Assembly (NCBI RefSeq): GCF_900079775.1
Contig: NZ_LT556038.1
Location: 225,855 to 289,854 of the forward strand
Length of the DNA: 64,000 nt
Direction: 5' to 3'
From: Leyella lascolaii
GTDB taxonomy: Bacteria > Bacteroidota > Bacteroidia > Bacteroidales > Bacteroidaceae
The notes under the pieces are model-generated. The model had not been told where the DNA came from. It did not search any database and saw nothing but the letters and a program-made list of their open reading frames with translations. Below are positions 44,889 through 53,865 of the stretch, piece by piece. Both the position numbers and the translations under genes were made by a program. Position 1 is the first letter of the stretch. Every line of letters begins with the position of its first letter.

Positions 44889-46037
44889 TTACTCACCCTT
44901 GGTGTTGTCGTTGAATGTTGCCACGCGGTTGAACTCTACCTGCTCAAACAGTTTGTCGGTAGCGCCCATACCCTTTGTGGAGAGTCGGTTAGCCGAAATC
45001 TTATACTTCTTTACGAGAGCCTTCTTTACTGCCTCGGCACGAGCCTCAGACAGCTTCTGGTTAAGCTCAGCCGAGCCTTCCGGTGAAGCATATCCCTTGA
45101 TCTCAACCTTTGCGTCCGGATGGTTCTTCATGTAGTTGGCGATGAGCTCTATCGGCGCATACTGTGCCGGGTCGATGACACTCTTGCCCTGACGGAAGAG
45201 CACTGTCGGCTGCAGGTTGGTGGCTGTCGCAGGCTTTACATATACAGGCTGCTTGCTGTTCTTGCAGTCCTGCAGAGCCTTCTCGAGGTCAGCTATCTGA
45301 CGGTTCTTTGCTTCCAGCTCAGAGTCCTTGCCGCTCAGCTCACCGCGAAGACTGTTCACCTTGGCGTTGAGAGCGTCTATCTCAGACTGGTCGCGCAGCT
45401 CTGCAATCTTGAAGTTATGCGTTCCGTTCGAGTTCTTGAACTTGTATACGATACCAGCGTTGAGCTGTACAAACGAACGGTCGATATCGTATTTCACGCC
45501 ATCATAGCCCGCACCGTTGAGCCCGTAGTTGATGGACGGCTCGAGATAGAACTGCCACTGCTTGTCAGAACCGAAGTTGAAGGCGAAGTCGAGAGCCACC
45601 TTCGATGTGAGCACGTCAGTCTTGTAGGCTGACGAAGGATGTCCGAAGACATGTCCCCATCCGAATCCGTAGAGTGCGGAAACCTCAAACAGACGCGGTT
45701 CACCCTTGTATCCGCCGAACCAGTTTGTGAGGTTCACCGTTCCGAGCAACGATGTGTTGAGATAGTTTACGAGCGTACCCGTTGTAGTACCGTTGGTGTT
45801 CTTGAAGTAGGCATTGCTCTCGGCAGCCAGTCCGAATACCGGTGTGAAGTTGCGTCCGATGCGGAGACCTGCATTGGGCTGGAGGTTCTTGAGCCATCCG
45901 TGTCCAGTTGTGGCAGTCGCCACACCGCCGTTTATGCCGATATAGAAGTTGTCGAATGTCTTGCTTTCAGTCACCGTCTGGGCAGAAACCGATATTGCCG
46001 ATGCAATGACCGCTGCCATTAAAAATAATCTTTTCAT
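44889..46037 (-). CDS. OmpA-family outer-membrane protein (eight-strand barrel + OmpA domain)
   Basis: A 382-residue protein with signal peptide MKRLFLMAAVIASAISVSAQ. The N-terminal barrel is about 25-205 (YIGINGGVATAT, PNAGLRIGRNFTPVFGLAAE, SFVQLNAGIVYKFKN). A coiled-coil linker about 210-255 follows (IDALNAKVNSLRGELSGKDS, ELEAKNRQIADLEKAL), then the peptidoglycan-binding OmpA domain (TVLFRQGKSVIDPAQYAPIE, VEIKGYASPEGSAELNQKLS, EARAEAVKKAL). This is a standard abundant structural porin that ties the outer membrane to the wall. It has its own promoter and terminator. Confidence 0.93.
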   Translation of the reverse strand: MKRLFLMAAVIASAISVSAQTVTESKTFDNFYIGINGGVATATTGHGWLKNLQPNAGLRIGRNFTPVFGLAAESNAYFKNTNGTTTGTLVNYLNTSLLGTVNLTNWFGGYKGEPRLFEVSALYGFGWGHVFGHPSSAYKTDVLTSKVALDFAFNFGSDKQWQFYLEPSINYGLNGAGYDGVKYDIDRSFVQLNAGIVYKFKNSNGTHNFKIAELRDQSEIDALNAKVNSLRGELSGKDSELEAKNRQIADLEKALQDCKNSKQPVYVKPATATNLQPTVLFRQGKSVIDPAQYAPIELIANYMKNHPDAKVEIKGYASPEGSAELNQKLSEARAEAVKKALVKKYKISANRLSTKGMGATDKLFEQVEFNRVATFNDNTKGE

Positions 46038-46097
46038 CTTTCCAATAATTTAATTTGGTTTGTAAATAAATACTATCCGCAAATAATCAATTCACTA

Positions 46098-46128
46098 CAA
46101 AGAAACGAAAATAATGGATACGCTCCAA
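46098..46128 (-). promoter_or_regulatory. Promoter of the OmpA-family gene
   Basis: On the minus strand TTG (46128-46126), a 20-bp spacer and TTTCTTTG (46105-46098), with one change from TAnnTTTG. The leader is about 55 nt. The rest of 46038-46256 is AT-rich with no other signal seen. Confidence 0.7.
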
Positions 46129-46256
46129 GAATAAACGTCAAAAAAATACATTTAAATTCGAAAAATATTATAATTGGCACGATGCCGGAGATATTTTCGG
46201 AAAATATGAATAATCGGTATGATAATCTGAACATACGCTTTCAGCACATGCCGCAC

Positions 46257-46304
46257 AAAAAAACAGATGCCTCCCGCAACAATTCTGTCTGCCGGAGGCA
46301 TCTG
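46257..46304 (-). terminator. Terminator of the SGNH esterase gene
   Basis: CAGATGCCTCC pairs with GGAGGCATCTG (46264-46274 with 46294-46304) around a 19-nt loop, with seven T following on the minus strand (46263-46257). It lies about 70 bp past the stop at 46373. Confidence 0.9.
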
Positions 46305-46372
46305 AGCCGGTTAGTTCATATAAGTTTGTGAGTGTCCTGAGCACGCTCACCGGACGGTATGTCCCTCCACGC

Positions 46373-49300
46373 TCAGCGGAGCACTACCTTCCTTCCGTTC
46401 ACCACGTACAGTCCGGACGAAAGTCCACTAACGTTGGTGCTTCCGTCCACCTTGCCCGAAAAGACCTCTTTTCCGTCCGCCGTCACCACGCGCACGTCCA
46501 CAGGCGAGGAGGCAGAAAGGGTTATGGTGTGGTCTGACGTGCCGACGCTGAGCTGTCCGTCACCGTTCCCTTCCACACCGACTATGCCCGAGGAAGTGTT
46601 CTTCACAAACACAGCCGCATTGTTGCTCTGTGCCAGATTGGCTATCTCTCCGGCTTCAAGCTCTTTGAGCGGAGAGTATATCTCAAGACTCGACTTGAGC
46701 ATCCGTCCGCTGACAAGAGCCTCAACCTCGTCCGGATTGAACGCCGACCGCCAGAAGAACAGTTCGCCCAGAGTGCGGCTTGCGCTGCCCGAAGCGTCGC
46801 CCACGGTCATCTTGCCCGGAGTGAGACGCTCGGCAAGCTCGCCCGCCTGACTGTCGTCCACATAGAGGATGACACGTTTCTGCGCATAATAGTGTGACAC
46901 TGTCACTGTGTGCCATGCTCCGTCGTCCACAGACACATTGCCTTCAATCTGATTGCCCTGATATGACGTGTATCTAACGGTGCCGTCAGCGGTTATGTCC
47001 ACCTGACCTATGACGCTTCCGGCAGAGTTCTCCACGGTGAACAGACGTCCGGCATCGCCGCCCTTGAACCTTACGCTCACCGTGAACGGATGCAGGATGT
47101 TCTCGCCACGGAACTCTATCACGTCACCTCCCGAGAGCGTTGCCCCGCCGCTCATGTCGCGTTCCGGCTGCGGCTTTCCGTCCTCGAGAGCGTCGAACAG
47201 CGACGGCGGCATGGCATAGAAGAACTCGTTGTGACCGTTGGTTGTAGGATGCGCGTTGTCCGCCATATATCCCGTCGCCCATTTGCCGGTGCCGTCGTCT
47301 ATCGCTCCGAGCGTATTCACGGACGGCACATCCCACTCGTGTATCAGGAGATTCATGCGTTTGATGTACCTGTAGTCGTCAAGGGTGTAGTCTCCGCGCG
47401 TATAGTTGTTCATCACAACCGGTATCTTCCCGTCTTCGCGTACCTTTCTTATTATCTTCTGCATGTTGTCACTGAACTTCTGCATGAGTGCCTGTTTGTC
47501 GGAAGCCTCGTGAATGCCCTCATTTCCCATGGACAGACCTATGATGACATAGCGTCCGAAGTCGTGTATGAGTTCGTCGTAGCGGTCGAGCAGGTTCTGC
47601 GTGTTGTTTCCTCCTATCGACACACCCGAAACGGTGAAAGGATTGTCGCTCTGCTTTCGCTGATAACGTGTGCGCATCAGGTTACCGTAAAGATAGGCGT
47701 AGCCATGGAAGTCGGTGGCTCCCTGTCCGTTGGCTACGGATGAGCCGAACACCGAAATCTTATACTCGTCTATCGGCGCGTCGAGAGAGAATACATAATT
47801 GTTCATGTCGAGCGACACGGTGTATGTGCCACGGTTGAGACGTATGTTCTCCACGCTGTATCCCTCAGATGCCATCGCCACCTTGTCGCGGCTGCCGGAC
47901 AGACGCTTCACAGCCAGCTCGTCGCTGTTGTTGAATGCGAAATAGAAATACTTGTCGGAGAAGAGGAATACATATCCTTCGTTCATGTCGACCTCCGAAC
48001 GCCACACTCCGTTGCCGGCATACTCCACCGTCGTACCGTCAGGGACGATGTTGCCCTTCACATAGAGCACGAGAGGCGTTACGCTGTACTCATTCTTGCG
48101 CGAGTCATATCTCACACGCACCACCTGTGTCTCTGTCACCTCGATGGGGGCTCCGCCCTCGGCAAGACCGCCTTCTGTGTCAGCCGCACCGAGCGTCACA
48201 CGCTCTCCGTTTGTGTCGGTCGCGCTGATGCTGTATGTGCCCGGCTGCATACGCAGATACGCCTCGAAGATGCCGGTACGGCTGTTGTCACGACGCAGTT
48301 CGCGCATTGCCACATCCTTGCCGTCCTCAGACGCTGTGCCGGTGATGGTCATCGACCTGTACTCTCGCGGGTCGGCGGGGCGTTCGCCACCCTCATACTC
48401 CTCTATCTTAATGATGTTGACGTGTGCCATTCCTCTCTCGCGCTTGAACGTGAAGAGAATGTTTCCGTCCTTGTCCGGATAGATGTAATCGCTCACGGCG
48501 ACATTCCTCACATTGCCCTGTATGGCTTTTCCCTGAGTGTCGAAGCCACCTATGCACCGTCCTGTAGTGGTGAGCCATGTGCTCCACGAGCTCTGTCCGT
48601 CTACAGTATAGATGCTGTTGCGGTCTGTGGTCTCGTTCACGATGCGGCTTCCGAATATGTGCAGCTTGTAACAGCGGCTTTTGTCCAGTCCGGAAAAGCG
48701 TATCTGACGCTCGTTGTCGTCGTTCACCCACACATAGTCTTCGGTCGCCGTCTGTATGGCAAGGTCTCCGAGATTCTCCTCCGTAGGGTTGTTCACACCT
48801 CCGGCGTTCACCCCGTTAGTCTCCATCATCTGCAGAGTCTCTGCCGTGATGCCCGTTGCGGTGTTGTCGGAGTTGACGAGATTGAGTTTCGTTCCCTTTG
48901 GTATCTGGTTGCTCGAAGCCCTTCCCGAGGTGAGGTTGTTCCAGTAATTGCCGTTCCTGTCGGCTCCCACGGTCTGGTGTCCGCGCGAGTTGTTGTCGGT
49001 CTCGCCAAGGTCTATGTAGATGCGCTGCGCCAGACGAAGGTTTGTGTTGGGCCTTTCCAGTCCGTCAATCTCCTCTATCTTCATGGCGTTGACGTGCACC
49101 ATACCGTTGATGTTCTTCTTTATTATCGTGAAAGTTATGTTTCCGTCTCTGTCGGGAAACACTATTCCGCTTTCCAGTATCTTGTTGTTGTTGCCGTTGT
49201 AACCGCCGTCTCCTATGCCCTTTCCCGACATCTGATGGAATCCGCTCCAATTGTTCTCACCCCGGAACAGGAATTCCGCAGAGCGCACTTCCTCCGTGTT

Positions 49301-49762
49301 GCGGCTTCCGAAAGCATGGAAACGGTAGCCTTTATTCTTGTCAAGGCCGCGGAACGTTATGAAATTGTAGTTCTGGAAAGACTCGAGGAAGATGTAGTCC
49401 TCGGTAGCCGTAGCCACGGCAAGGTCGCCGAGAAGTCCGGCAGACGGCGAGATGAGTCCGCCTCCTCCGCTCAGTCCGTTGGTCATGAAACGGGTGTTTA
49501 TGAACACACTGTAACCGGTCGGCTCGTTCCTGGAGTTCACTACGTCGAACGAAGTGTTCGGATAGAGATAGTTGTTGCCCGAACTTTTCACATTCGTCCA
49601 GTAGTTTCCGTTGGCGTCCGCACCTGTTGTCTGGTGGCCGCGCGAATCGTTGTCCGGCTCCCCGAAGTCTATGTACATTGTCTGGGTGGTGTTCTGCGCA
49701 CCGACATAACTGAACAATGGAAGCATGGCCATTGCTCCGCAAATGAGTAATTTCTTATACAT
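46373..49762 (-). CDS. Secreted SGNH/GDSL esterase with duplicated N-terminal domain, LamG-like domain and sorting motif
   Basis: A 1129-residue protein with signal peptide MYKKLLICGAMAMLPLFSYV (GAQ). Two tandem copies of a domain of about 210 residues follow (MYIDFGEPDNDSRGHQTTGA near 29; IYIDLGETDNNSRGHQTVGA near 250). Then come beta-rich modules (about 460-665) and an SGNH hydrolase: GSSVANG about 672 (nucleophile Ser), IGGNNT about 714, IGLSMGNEG about 739, DNAHPTTNGH about 833 (Asp-His). A LamG/concanavalin-like region (VSVDDGAWHTVTVSHYYAQ) and the C-terminal GLSSGLYVVNGRKVVLR complete it. It probably deacetylates a complex polysaccharide at the cell surface; the substrate is not deducible. 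No SusCD pair is adjacent. Confidence 0.85.
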   Translation of the reverse strand: MYKKLLICGAMAMLPLFSYVGAQNTTQTMYIDFGEPDNDSRGHQTTGADANGNYWTNVKSSGNNYLYPNTSFDVVNSRNEPTGYSVFINTRFMTNGLSGGGGLISPSAGLLGDLAVATATEDYIFLESFQNYNFITFRGLDKNKGYRFHAFGSRNTEEVRSAEFLFRGENNWSGFHQMSGKGIGDGGYNGNNNKILESGIVFPDRDGNITFTIIKKNINGMVHVNAMKIEEIDGLERPNTNLRLAQRIYIDLGETDNNSRGHQTVGADRNGNYWNNLTSGRASSNQIPKGTKLNLVNSDNTATGITAETLQMMETNGVNAGGVNNPTEENLGDLAIQTATEDYVWVNDDNERQIRFSGLDKSRCYKLHIFGSRIVNETTDRNSIYTVDGQSSWSTWLTTTGRCIGGFDTQGKAIQGNVRNVAVSDYIYPDKDGNILFTFKRERGMAHVNIIKIEEYEGGERPADPREYRSMTITGTASEDGKDVAMRELRRDNSRTGIFEAYLRMQPGTYSISATDTNGERVTLGAADTEGGLAEGGAPIEVTETQVVRVRYDSRKNEYSVTPLVLYVKGNIVPDGTTVEYAGNGVWRSEVDMNEGYVFLFSDKYFYFAFNNSDELAVKRLSGSRDKVAMASEGYSVENIRLNRGTYTVSLDMNNYVFSLDAPIDEYKISVFGSSVANGQGATDFHGYAYLYGNLMRTRYQRKQSDNPFTVSGVSIGGNNTQNLLDRYDELIHDFGRYVIIGLSMGNEGIHEASDKQALMQKFSDNMQKIIRKVREDGKIPVVMNNYTRGDYTLDDYRYIKRMNLLIHEWDVPSVNTLGAIDDGTGKWATGYMADNAHPTTNGHNEFFYAMPPSLFDALEDGKPQPERDMSGGATLSGGDVIEFRGENILHPFTVSVRFKGGDAGRLFTVENSAGSVIGQVDITADGTVRYTSYQGNQIEGNVSVDDGAWHTVTVSHYYAQKRVILYVDDSQAGELAERLTPGKMTVGDASGSASRTLGELFFWRSAFNPDEVEALVSGRMLKSSLEIYSPLKELEAGEIANLAQSNNAAVFVKNTSSGIVGVEGNGDGQLSVGTSDHTITLSASSPVDVRVVTADGKEVFSGKVDGSTNVSGLSSGLYVVNGRKVVLR

Positions 49763-49966
49763 GTATAGCAGGTTTTTGGTTATGTTATTATCAGATTGGA
49801 CTCTACAAAGTTATAACTTTTTGTCATTACGGCAATATAAAAGCCACATTATTATATTTATTTTATTACCCGCGCATAACACATCGATGACAACCGCAGG
49901 CACACAGAGTCAATCCGCGCATGTGAACATCCGCAGGCTACGACGCCGGAAAACGTCTGTCATGGC
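49763..49966. other. Non-coding gap upstream of the SGNH esterase
   Basis: AT-rich near the esterase start, then mixed composition. I see no clear TTG/TAnnTTTG promoter, no gene and no member of the repeat families. Confidence 0.4.
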
Positions 49967-50032
49967 AAAAAAAAGGTGCCGGAACAGACATACCGCACAA
50001 CAACCGTATGCCGTATGCTGTTCTGACACCTT
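49967..50032 (-). terminator. Terminator of the 2-oxoacid:ferredoxin oxidoreductase operon
   Basis: A long imperfect stem: AAGGTGTCAGAACAGCATACGG pairs with the CCGTATGTCTGTTCC/GGCACCTT side, followed on the minus strand by eight T (49974-49967). A further TGTCTCT/AGAGACA hairpin lies between it and the stop at 50089. Confidence 0.75.
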
Positions 50033-50088
50033 ATTATATATATGTCTCTGCCTGTCAGACAGGCGTCGTCCGTCAGACAAGAGACACC

Positions 50089-50631
50089 TTACAGTTTCTC
50101 AATCAGCTTCATTCCTTCATCCACAGCCTGCATGTTGAGGGGGATGAGGGCGTGATGCCGTTCGGGCAAAGTCTTGTAAAGAGCCGAGTTAAGACCCTCC
50201 GTGCTCACTACAGGACAAACCTTCAGCAGACCGCCGAGAATTATCATGTTGAACACCTTGGCGTTTTTCATCTCCGCAGATTTCTCCATCGCGTTGATGC
50301 GATACACAGAGATGTCCTTGCGGGTTGGCGGATTGATTATTCCGAAAGAATCGTATATCAATATGCCACCGGGCTTCACCTTCGGCTCAAACTTGTCGAG
50401 AGAAGGCTGGTTGAGCACTATCGCCACGTCGTAATGGCTGAGAATGGGTGATGAAATGCGCTCTTCGCTCACAATGACAGTGACGTTTGCCGTTCCGCCA
50501 CGCTGTTCCGGACCGTACGCCGGCATCCAAGTGACCTCCTTGCCTTCCATCAGTCCCGAGTAAGCAAGTATCTTGCCCATTGACAAGACACCCTGTCCTC
50601 CGAATCCGGATATTATTATTTCTGCTTTCAT
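50089..50631 (-). CDS. 2-oxoacid:ferredoxin oxidoreductase, gamma subunit
   Basis: A 180-residue pyruvate/ketoisovalerate oxidoreductase gamma-type protein, with IIISGFGGQGVLSMGKILAY at the N-terminus, RGGTANVTVIVSEERISSPI, the KVFNMIILGGLL segment and a conserved tail. It forms the fourth subunit of a KOR/VOR complex that oxidatively decarboxylates a 2-oxoacid to acyl-CoA with reduced ferredoxin. Its start overlaps the beta-subunit stop by 4 bp. The operon order is ferredoxin-alpha-beta-gamma. Confidence 0.92.
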   Translation of the reverse strand: MKAEIIISGFGGQGVLSMGKILAYSGLMEGKEVTWMPAYGPEQRGGTANVTVIVSEERISSPILSHYDVAIVLNQPSLDKFEPKVKPGGILIYDSFGIINPPTRKDISVYRINAMEKSAEMKNAKVFNMIILGGLLKVCPVVSTEGLNSALYKTLPERHHALIPLNMQAVDEGMKLIEKL

Positions 50632-51392
50632 TCGTTTGTCGTGTCTTTTAAATCACCCTTTGGATACTGTTTGAACATGTTCTCTTCCATCCACTCGTTT
50701 GCCTTCACCGGTGTGAGCTTCCAGCCGCTGTTGCATGTCGCGACAATCTCAACCAATGACGAGCCCTTGCCTGCCATGGATGCCTCGAAAGCCTTTCTGA
50801 TGGCTTTCTTCGCCTGTTTTATCGCCCCGACAGTGTGCACGCTCTGGCGCGAGACGTAGCAAGTGCCGCGCAGAGTGGCGGCAATCTCGGTCATGTTGAG
50901 CGGATAGCCGTGCAGCTCAGGGTCACGTCCATAAGGACAGGTACTTGTCTTCTGACCTATGAGAGTGGTTGGAGCCATCTGTCCGCCGGTCATTCCGTAT
51001 ATGGCGTTGTTGATGAATATTATGACGATATTCTCTCCGCGGTTGAGCGCGTGGATGGTCTCGGCTGTTCCGATGCAGGCAAGGTCGCCGTCGCCCTGAT
51101 AGGTGAAGACCATCCGGTCGGGCCAAAGCCGCTTGATAGCTGTGGCAAGCGCCGGTGCGCGACCGTGCGGAGCTTCCTGCCAGTCGATGTCAAGATAACG
51201 GTAGGCGAACACCGCGCAGCCCACCGGACACACTCCGACAGTCTTGTTCTCCATCCCCATCTCCTCAATAACCTCTGCCACCAGCTTGTGCACAACGCCG
51301 TGCGAGCAACCCGCACAGTAGTGCATCTGGGTGTCGTTCATGAGCTTCGGTTTGCTGTAAACCAGATTCTCAGGTGATATTATGTCATTCAT
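50628..51392 (-). CDS. 2-oxoacid:ferredoxin oxidoreductase, beta (TPP) subunit
   Basis: A 254-residue thiamine-pyrophosphate-binding subunit. HYCAGCSHGVVHKLVAEVIE begins the TPP fold, VGCAVFAYRYLDIDW follows, and the diphosphate/Mg motif is YQGDGDLACIGTAETIHALN with FINNAIYGMTGGQMAPT. Overlaps of 4 bp with alpha (upstream) and gamma (downstream) suggest strict co-translation. The YRYLDIDW and APHGRAPA segments suggest the 2-oxoglutarate/branched-chain group, but I cannot decide the substrate from sequence alone. Confidence 0.93.
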   Translation of the reverse strand: MNDIISPENLVYSKPKLMNDTQMHYCAGCSHGVVHKLVAEVIEEMGMENKTVGVCPVGCAVFAYRYLDIDWQEAPHGRAPALATAIKRLWPDRMVFTYQGDGDLACIGTAETIHALNRGENIVIIFINNAIYGMTGGQMAPTTLIGQKTSTCPYGRDPELHGYPLNMTEIAATLRGTCYVSRQSVHTVGAIKQAKKAIRKAFEASMAGKGSSLVEIVATCNSGWKLTPVKANEWMEENMFKQYPKGDLKDTTNE

Positions 51393-52471
51393 GCCAACTT
51401 CTCCTTTATTGCGTTAACTATTTCCTCCGGCTCGGGAACAATACCGCCAAGACGGCCGTAATGCTCAACCTTCACCGTTCCATTCAATGCGAGACGCACA
51501 TCCTCTACCATCTGACCGGCGTTTATCTCTGCGACAAGCACTCCCTTGCAGTCTTTAGCGACCGAGCAGAGAGGCTTCTTCGGGAATGGCCATAAGGTGA
51601 TGGGGCGGAACAGACCGGCTTTGATGCCCTGTTCACGCGCCAGCTCGATGGCTTTCTCCGCCACGCGCGCGGCACTTCCGAACGCCACTATGACATAATC
51701 CGCATCGTCGGTCATCAATGTCTCGTATCTGACTTCGTTCTCCTCTATCTGCCTGTACTTCTCCTGGAGATGCAGGTTGCGCTGTTCCATTATCTCAGAC
51801 TTCAGCTCGAGCGACGTGAGAATGTTTGGCTTACGGTCCGCGCTGCGTCCTGTCGTCGCCCAAGGACATTCCTTCAGAATCTGCTCCTCTGTGCGTCTGG
51901 GCTTCTGCGGAGGCAGAACCACCTTCTCCATCATCTGTCCGATCACTCCGTCGGAGAGAATCATGGCAGGATTACGATATTTGAACGCCAGTTCGAAAGC
52001 AAGGTCCACAAAGTCAGCCATTTCCTGAACCGAGTTCGGAGCGAGCACAATGACATAATAGTCACCGTTTCCTCCGCCCCTCGTTGACTGGAAATAGTCG
52101 CTCTGCGACGGCTGTATTGTCCCCAGTCCGGGACCTCCGCGCTGCACGTTTACAAACACTCCGGGTATCTCCGCGCCCGCCATATATGATATACCTTCCT
52201 GCATGAGTGCCACGCCCGGGCTTGACGAGGAGGTCATAACCCTCTTTCCGGCTCCTGCCCCGCCGTAAACCATATTGATGGCAGCCACCTCGCTTTCCGC
52301 CTGAATGACCACCATGCCGGTCGTTTCCCATGGTTTCATTACCGACAACGTCTCGATTATCTCGCTCTGAGGAGTTATCGGATAGCCAAAGAAGCCATCT
52401 ACGCCGCATCTGACGGCAGCGTGGGCAATGGCCTCATTGCCTTTCATAAGTGTTACTTCATGTTGTGCCAT
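51389..52471 (-). CDS. vorB: 2-oxoacid:ferredoxin oxidoreductase, alpha subunit (VorB-type)
   Basis: A 360-residue alpha subunit with the pyrimidine-binding domain. The ATG ending at 52471 gives MAQHEVTLMKGNEAIAHAAV; a TTG three codons upstream is unlikely. Landmarks are GYPITPQSEIIETLS, AESEVAAINMVYGGAGAGKR, TSSSSPGVALMQEGISYMAG, NVQRGGPGLGTIQPSQSDYF and the C-terminal FRPITLWPFPKK. Bacteroidales homologues are often annotated 3-methyl-2-oxobutanoate dehydrogenase VorB; the 2-oxoglutarate enzyme KorA is an equally close alternative. It begins 5 bp after the ferredoxin-subunit stop. Confidence 0.9.
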   Translation of the reverse strand: MAQHEVTLMKGNEAIAHAAVRCGVDGFFGYPITPQSEIIETLSVMKPWETTGMVVIQAESEVAAINMVYGGAGAGKRVMTSSSSPGVALMQEGISYMAGAEIPGVFVNVQRGGPGLGTIQPSQSDYFQSTRGGGNGDYYVIVLAPNSVQEMADFVDLAFELAFKYRNPAMILSDGVIGQMMEKVVLPPQKPRRTEEQILKECPWATTGRSADRKPNILTSLELKSEIMEQRNLHLQEKYRQIEENEVRYETLMTDDADYVIVAFGSAARVAEKAIELAREQGIKAGLFRPITLWPFPKKPLCSVAKDCKGVLVAEINAGQMVEDVRLALNGTVKVEHYGRLGGIVPEPEEIVNAIKEKLA

Positions 52472-52476
52472 AGAAC

Positions 52477-52710
52477 TCAATCCTCCATTTTTTTCTTATA
52501 AACCGTTATACATCCGTCGGGACAGACTATTCCGCACGACGCACAACCGATGCAGTCGTCCGGACTCACCACCTCGGCGAACGGATAACCATGCACATTC
52601 ACCTTCTTGCGTGCCAAAGCAATAACGTCTTTCGGGCAAGCCTCCACGCAGAGCGAGCAGCCCTTGCACCGGTCGGTATTTACAACAATAGCACCTCTAA
52701 ATTTTCCCAT
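52477..52710 (-). CDS. 2-oxoacid:ferredoxin oxidoreductase, 4Fe-4S (delta) subunit
   Basis: A 77-residue ferredoxin-type subunit from MGKFRGAIVVNTDRCKGCSL. The two 4Fe-4S cluster motifs are CKGCSLCVEACP and CIGCASCGIVCP. The frame is open 14 codons upstream, but those residues are not ferredoxin-like. It is the first gene of the KOR/VOR operon and passes electrons to the soluble ferredoxin pool. A candidate sigma-54 promoter lies 61 bp upstream. Confidence 0.93.
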   Translation of the reverse strand: MGKFRGAIVVNTDRCKGCSLCVEACPKDVIALARKKVNVHGYPFAEVVSPDDCIGCASCGIVCPDGCITVYKKKMED

Positions 52711-52770
52711 TGTCCTTATGTTTTTAATATGTGGCAAAACCGCCAACGCCATTCACCTGTGCAGTCAGGG

Positions 52771-52786
52771 CGCAAGAAGTCCGCCA
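52771..52786 (-). promoter_or_regulatory. Possible sigma-54 promoter of the KOR/VOR operon (weak)
   Basis: The minus strand reads TGGCGGACTTCTTGCG, keeping GG and GC exactly 10 bp apart but departing from TGGCAC in the -24 half. An ATGTGGC/GCCACAT inverted pair surrounds it. It could easily be chance. Confidence 0.3.
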
Positions 52787-52798
52787 CATGGTTTTTCC

Positions 52799-52978
52799 TC
52801 ATGGATTATATATATCCTTACAGTAGAAGTCAAGGATATTCTCAACCATCTGTTTTGCCTCTACCGCAGGCGACTGAGGGTCAAGCTCTATTGCCTCATT
52901 ATAATTCTCGATGGCATGCTTCCAGTCGCCGCGCTGCCGGCACTCGTTACCGAGCCTGTAATACTCTTCTGCCGTCAC
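52799..52978 (-). CDS. Small TPR protein
   Basis: A 59-residue protein holding about one and a half tetratricopeptide units ([20 protein letters not shown] and [20 protein letters not shown]) and a helical tail. I choose the GTG ending at 52978, which overlaps the folD stop in GTGA, because the upstream ATG in the same frame would lie well inside folD. The overlap suggests translational coupling to folD. The function is unknown; such small TPR proteins usually mediate contacts. Confidence 0.75.
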   Translation of the reverse strand: MTAEEYYRLGNECRQRGDWKHAIENYNEAIELDPQSPAVEAKQMVENILDFYCKDIYNP

Positions 52979-53856
52979 TGTCTGTAATACTCTTTTTTGC
53001 CTGCGGCAAGGGTGTTCTTCATGAGCGAGCATATCGTCATGGGACCCACTCCACCCGGAACAGGCGTTATGAATGAACATTTCGGAGCCACCTCATCGAA
53101 CTTCACGTCTCCGTTGAGTCTGAATCCGCTTTTGCGTGAAGCGTCCGGCACACGTGTCGTTCCTACGTCGATGACAACCGCGCCCTCCTTCACCATGTCG
53201 GCGGTGACAAAGTCCGGCTGTCCTATAGCAGCGATGATAATGTCAGCCTCACGGCATTCCTCCTTCAGAGTCTTCGACCGTGAATGGCACACCGTGACCG
53301 TTGAGTCGCCATACTGCTTCTGCATCATCAGCTGCGCCATGGGTTTTCCCACGATGTTGCTGCGTCCGAGGATGACGCACTTCTTGCCCGAAGTCCTGAT
53401 GTCATACCTCCGGAGCAGTGTCAGGATGCCCAGTGGAGTGGCTGAGATGAAGCAAGGAAGCCCTATCGCCATGCGTCCCACGTTTATCGGATGGAACCCG
53501 TCAACGTCCTTGCGATAGTCTATCGCCTCTATTATCTTCTGCTCGTCGATGTGCGCGGGGAGCGGCAGCTGCACGATGAATCCGTCCACATCCTCATCCC
53601 TGTTGAGTCTGTCTACGCACCCGAGAAGCTCCTCCTCCGTCACGTTGTCCTCATAACGTATGAGTGTCGACTTGAATCCGCACTGCTCGCAGGCAATGAC
53701 CTTGTTCCTGACATAAGTCTCCGAACCACCGTCATGCCCCACGAGCACTGCCGCCAGATGCGGTTGCTTGCCGCCTCCGGCAACTATATTCTTAACCTCT
53801 TCGGCTATTTCGGCTTTTATAGCCGCCGCCGTTGCCTTTCCGTCTATCAGTTGCAT
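52975..53856 (-). CDS. folD: Bifunctional methylenetetrahydrofolate dehydrogenase/cyclohydrolase
   Basis: This enzyme interconverts 5,10-methylene-, methenyl- and 10-formyl-tetrahydrofolate with NADP. At 293 residues it has standard length. Motifs: [20 protein letters not shown] (catalytic Tyr/Lys region), [27 protein letters not shown], the Rossmann [20 protein letters not shown] and [18 protein letters not shown]. It lies 9 bp downstream of ffh on the same strand. 10-formyl-THF is the substrate of PurN at the left edge, though the genes are not linked. Confidence 0.96.
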   Translation of the reverse strand: MQLIDGKATAAAIKAEIAEEVKNIVAGGGKQPHLAAVLVGHDGGSETYVRNKVIACEQCGFKSTLIRYEDNVTEEELLGCVDRLNRDEDVDGFIVQLPLPAHIDEQKIIEAIDYRKDVDGFHPINVGRMAIGLPCFISATPLGILTLLRRYDIRTSGKKCVILGRSNIVGKPMAQLMMQKQYGDSTVTVCHSRSKTLKEECREADIIIAAIGQPDFVTADMVKEGAVVIDVGTTRVPDASRKSGFRLNGDVKFDEVAPKCSFITPVPGGVGPMTICSLMKNTLAAGKKEYYRQ

Positions 53857-53865
53857 AATGATTAT

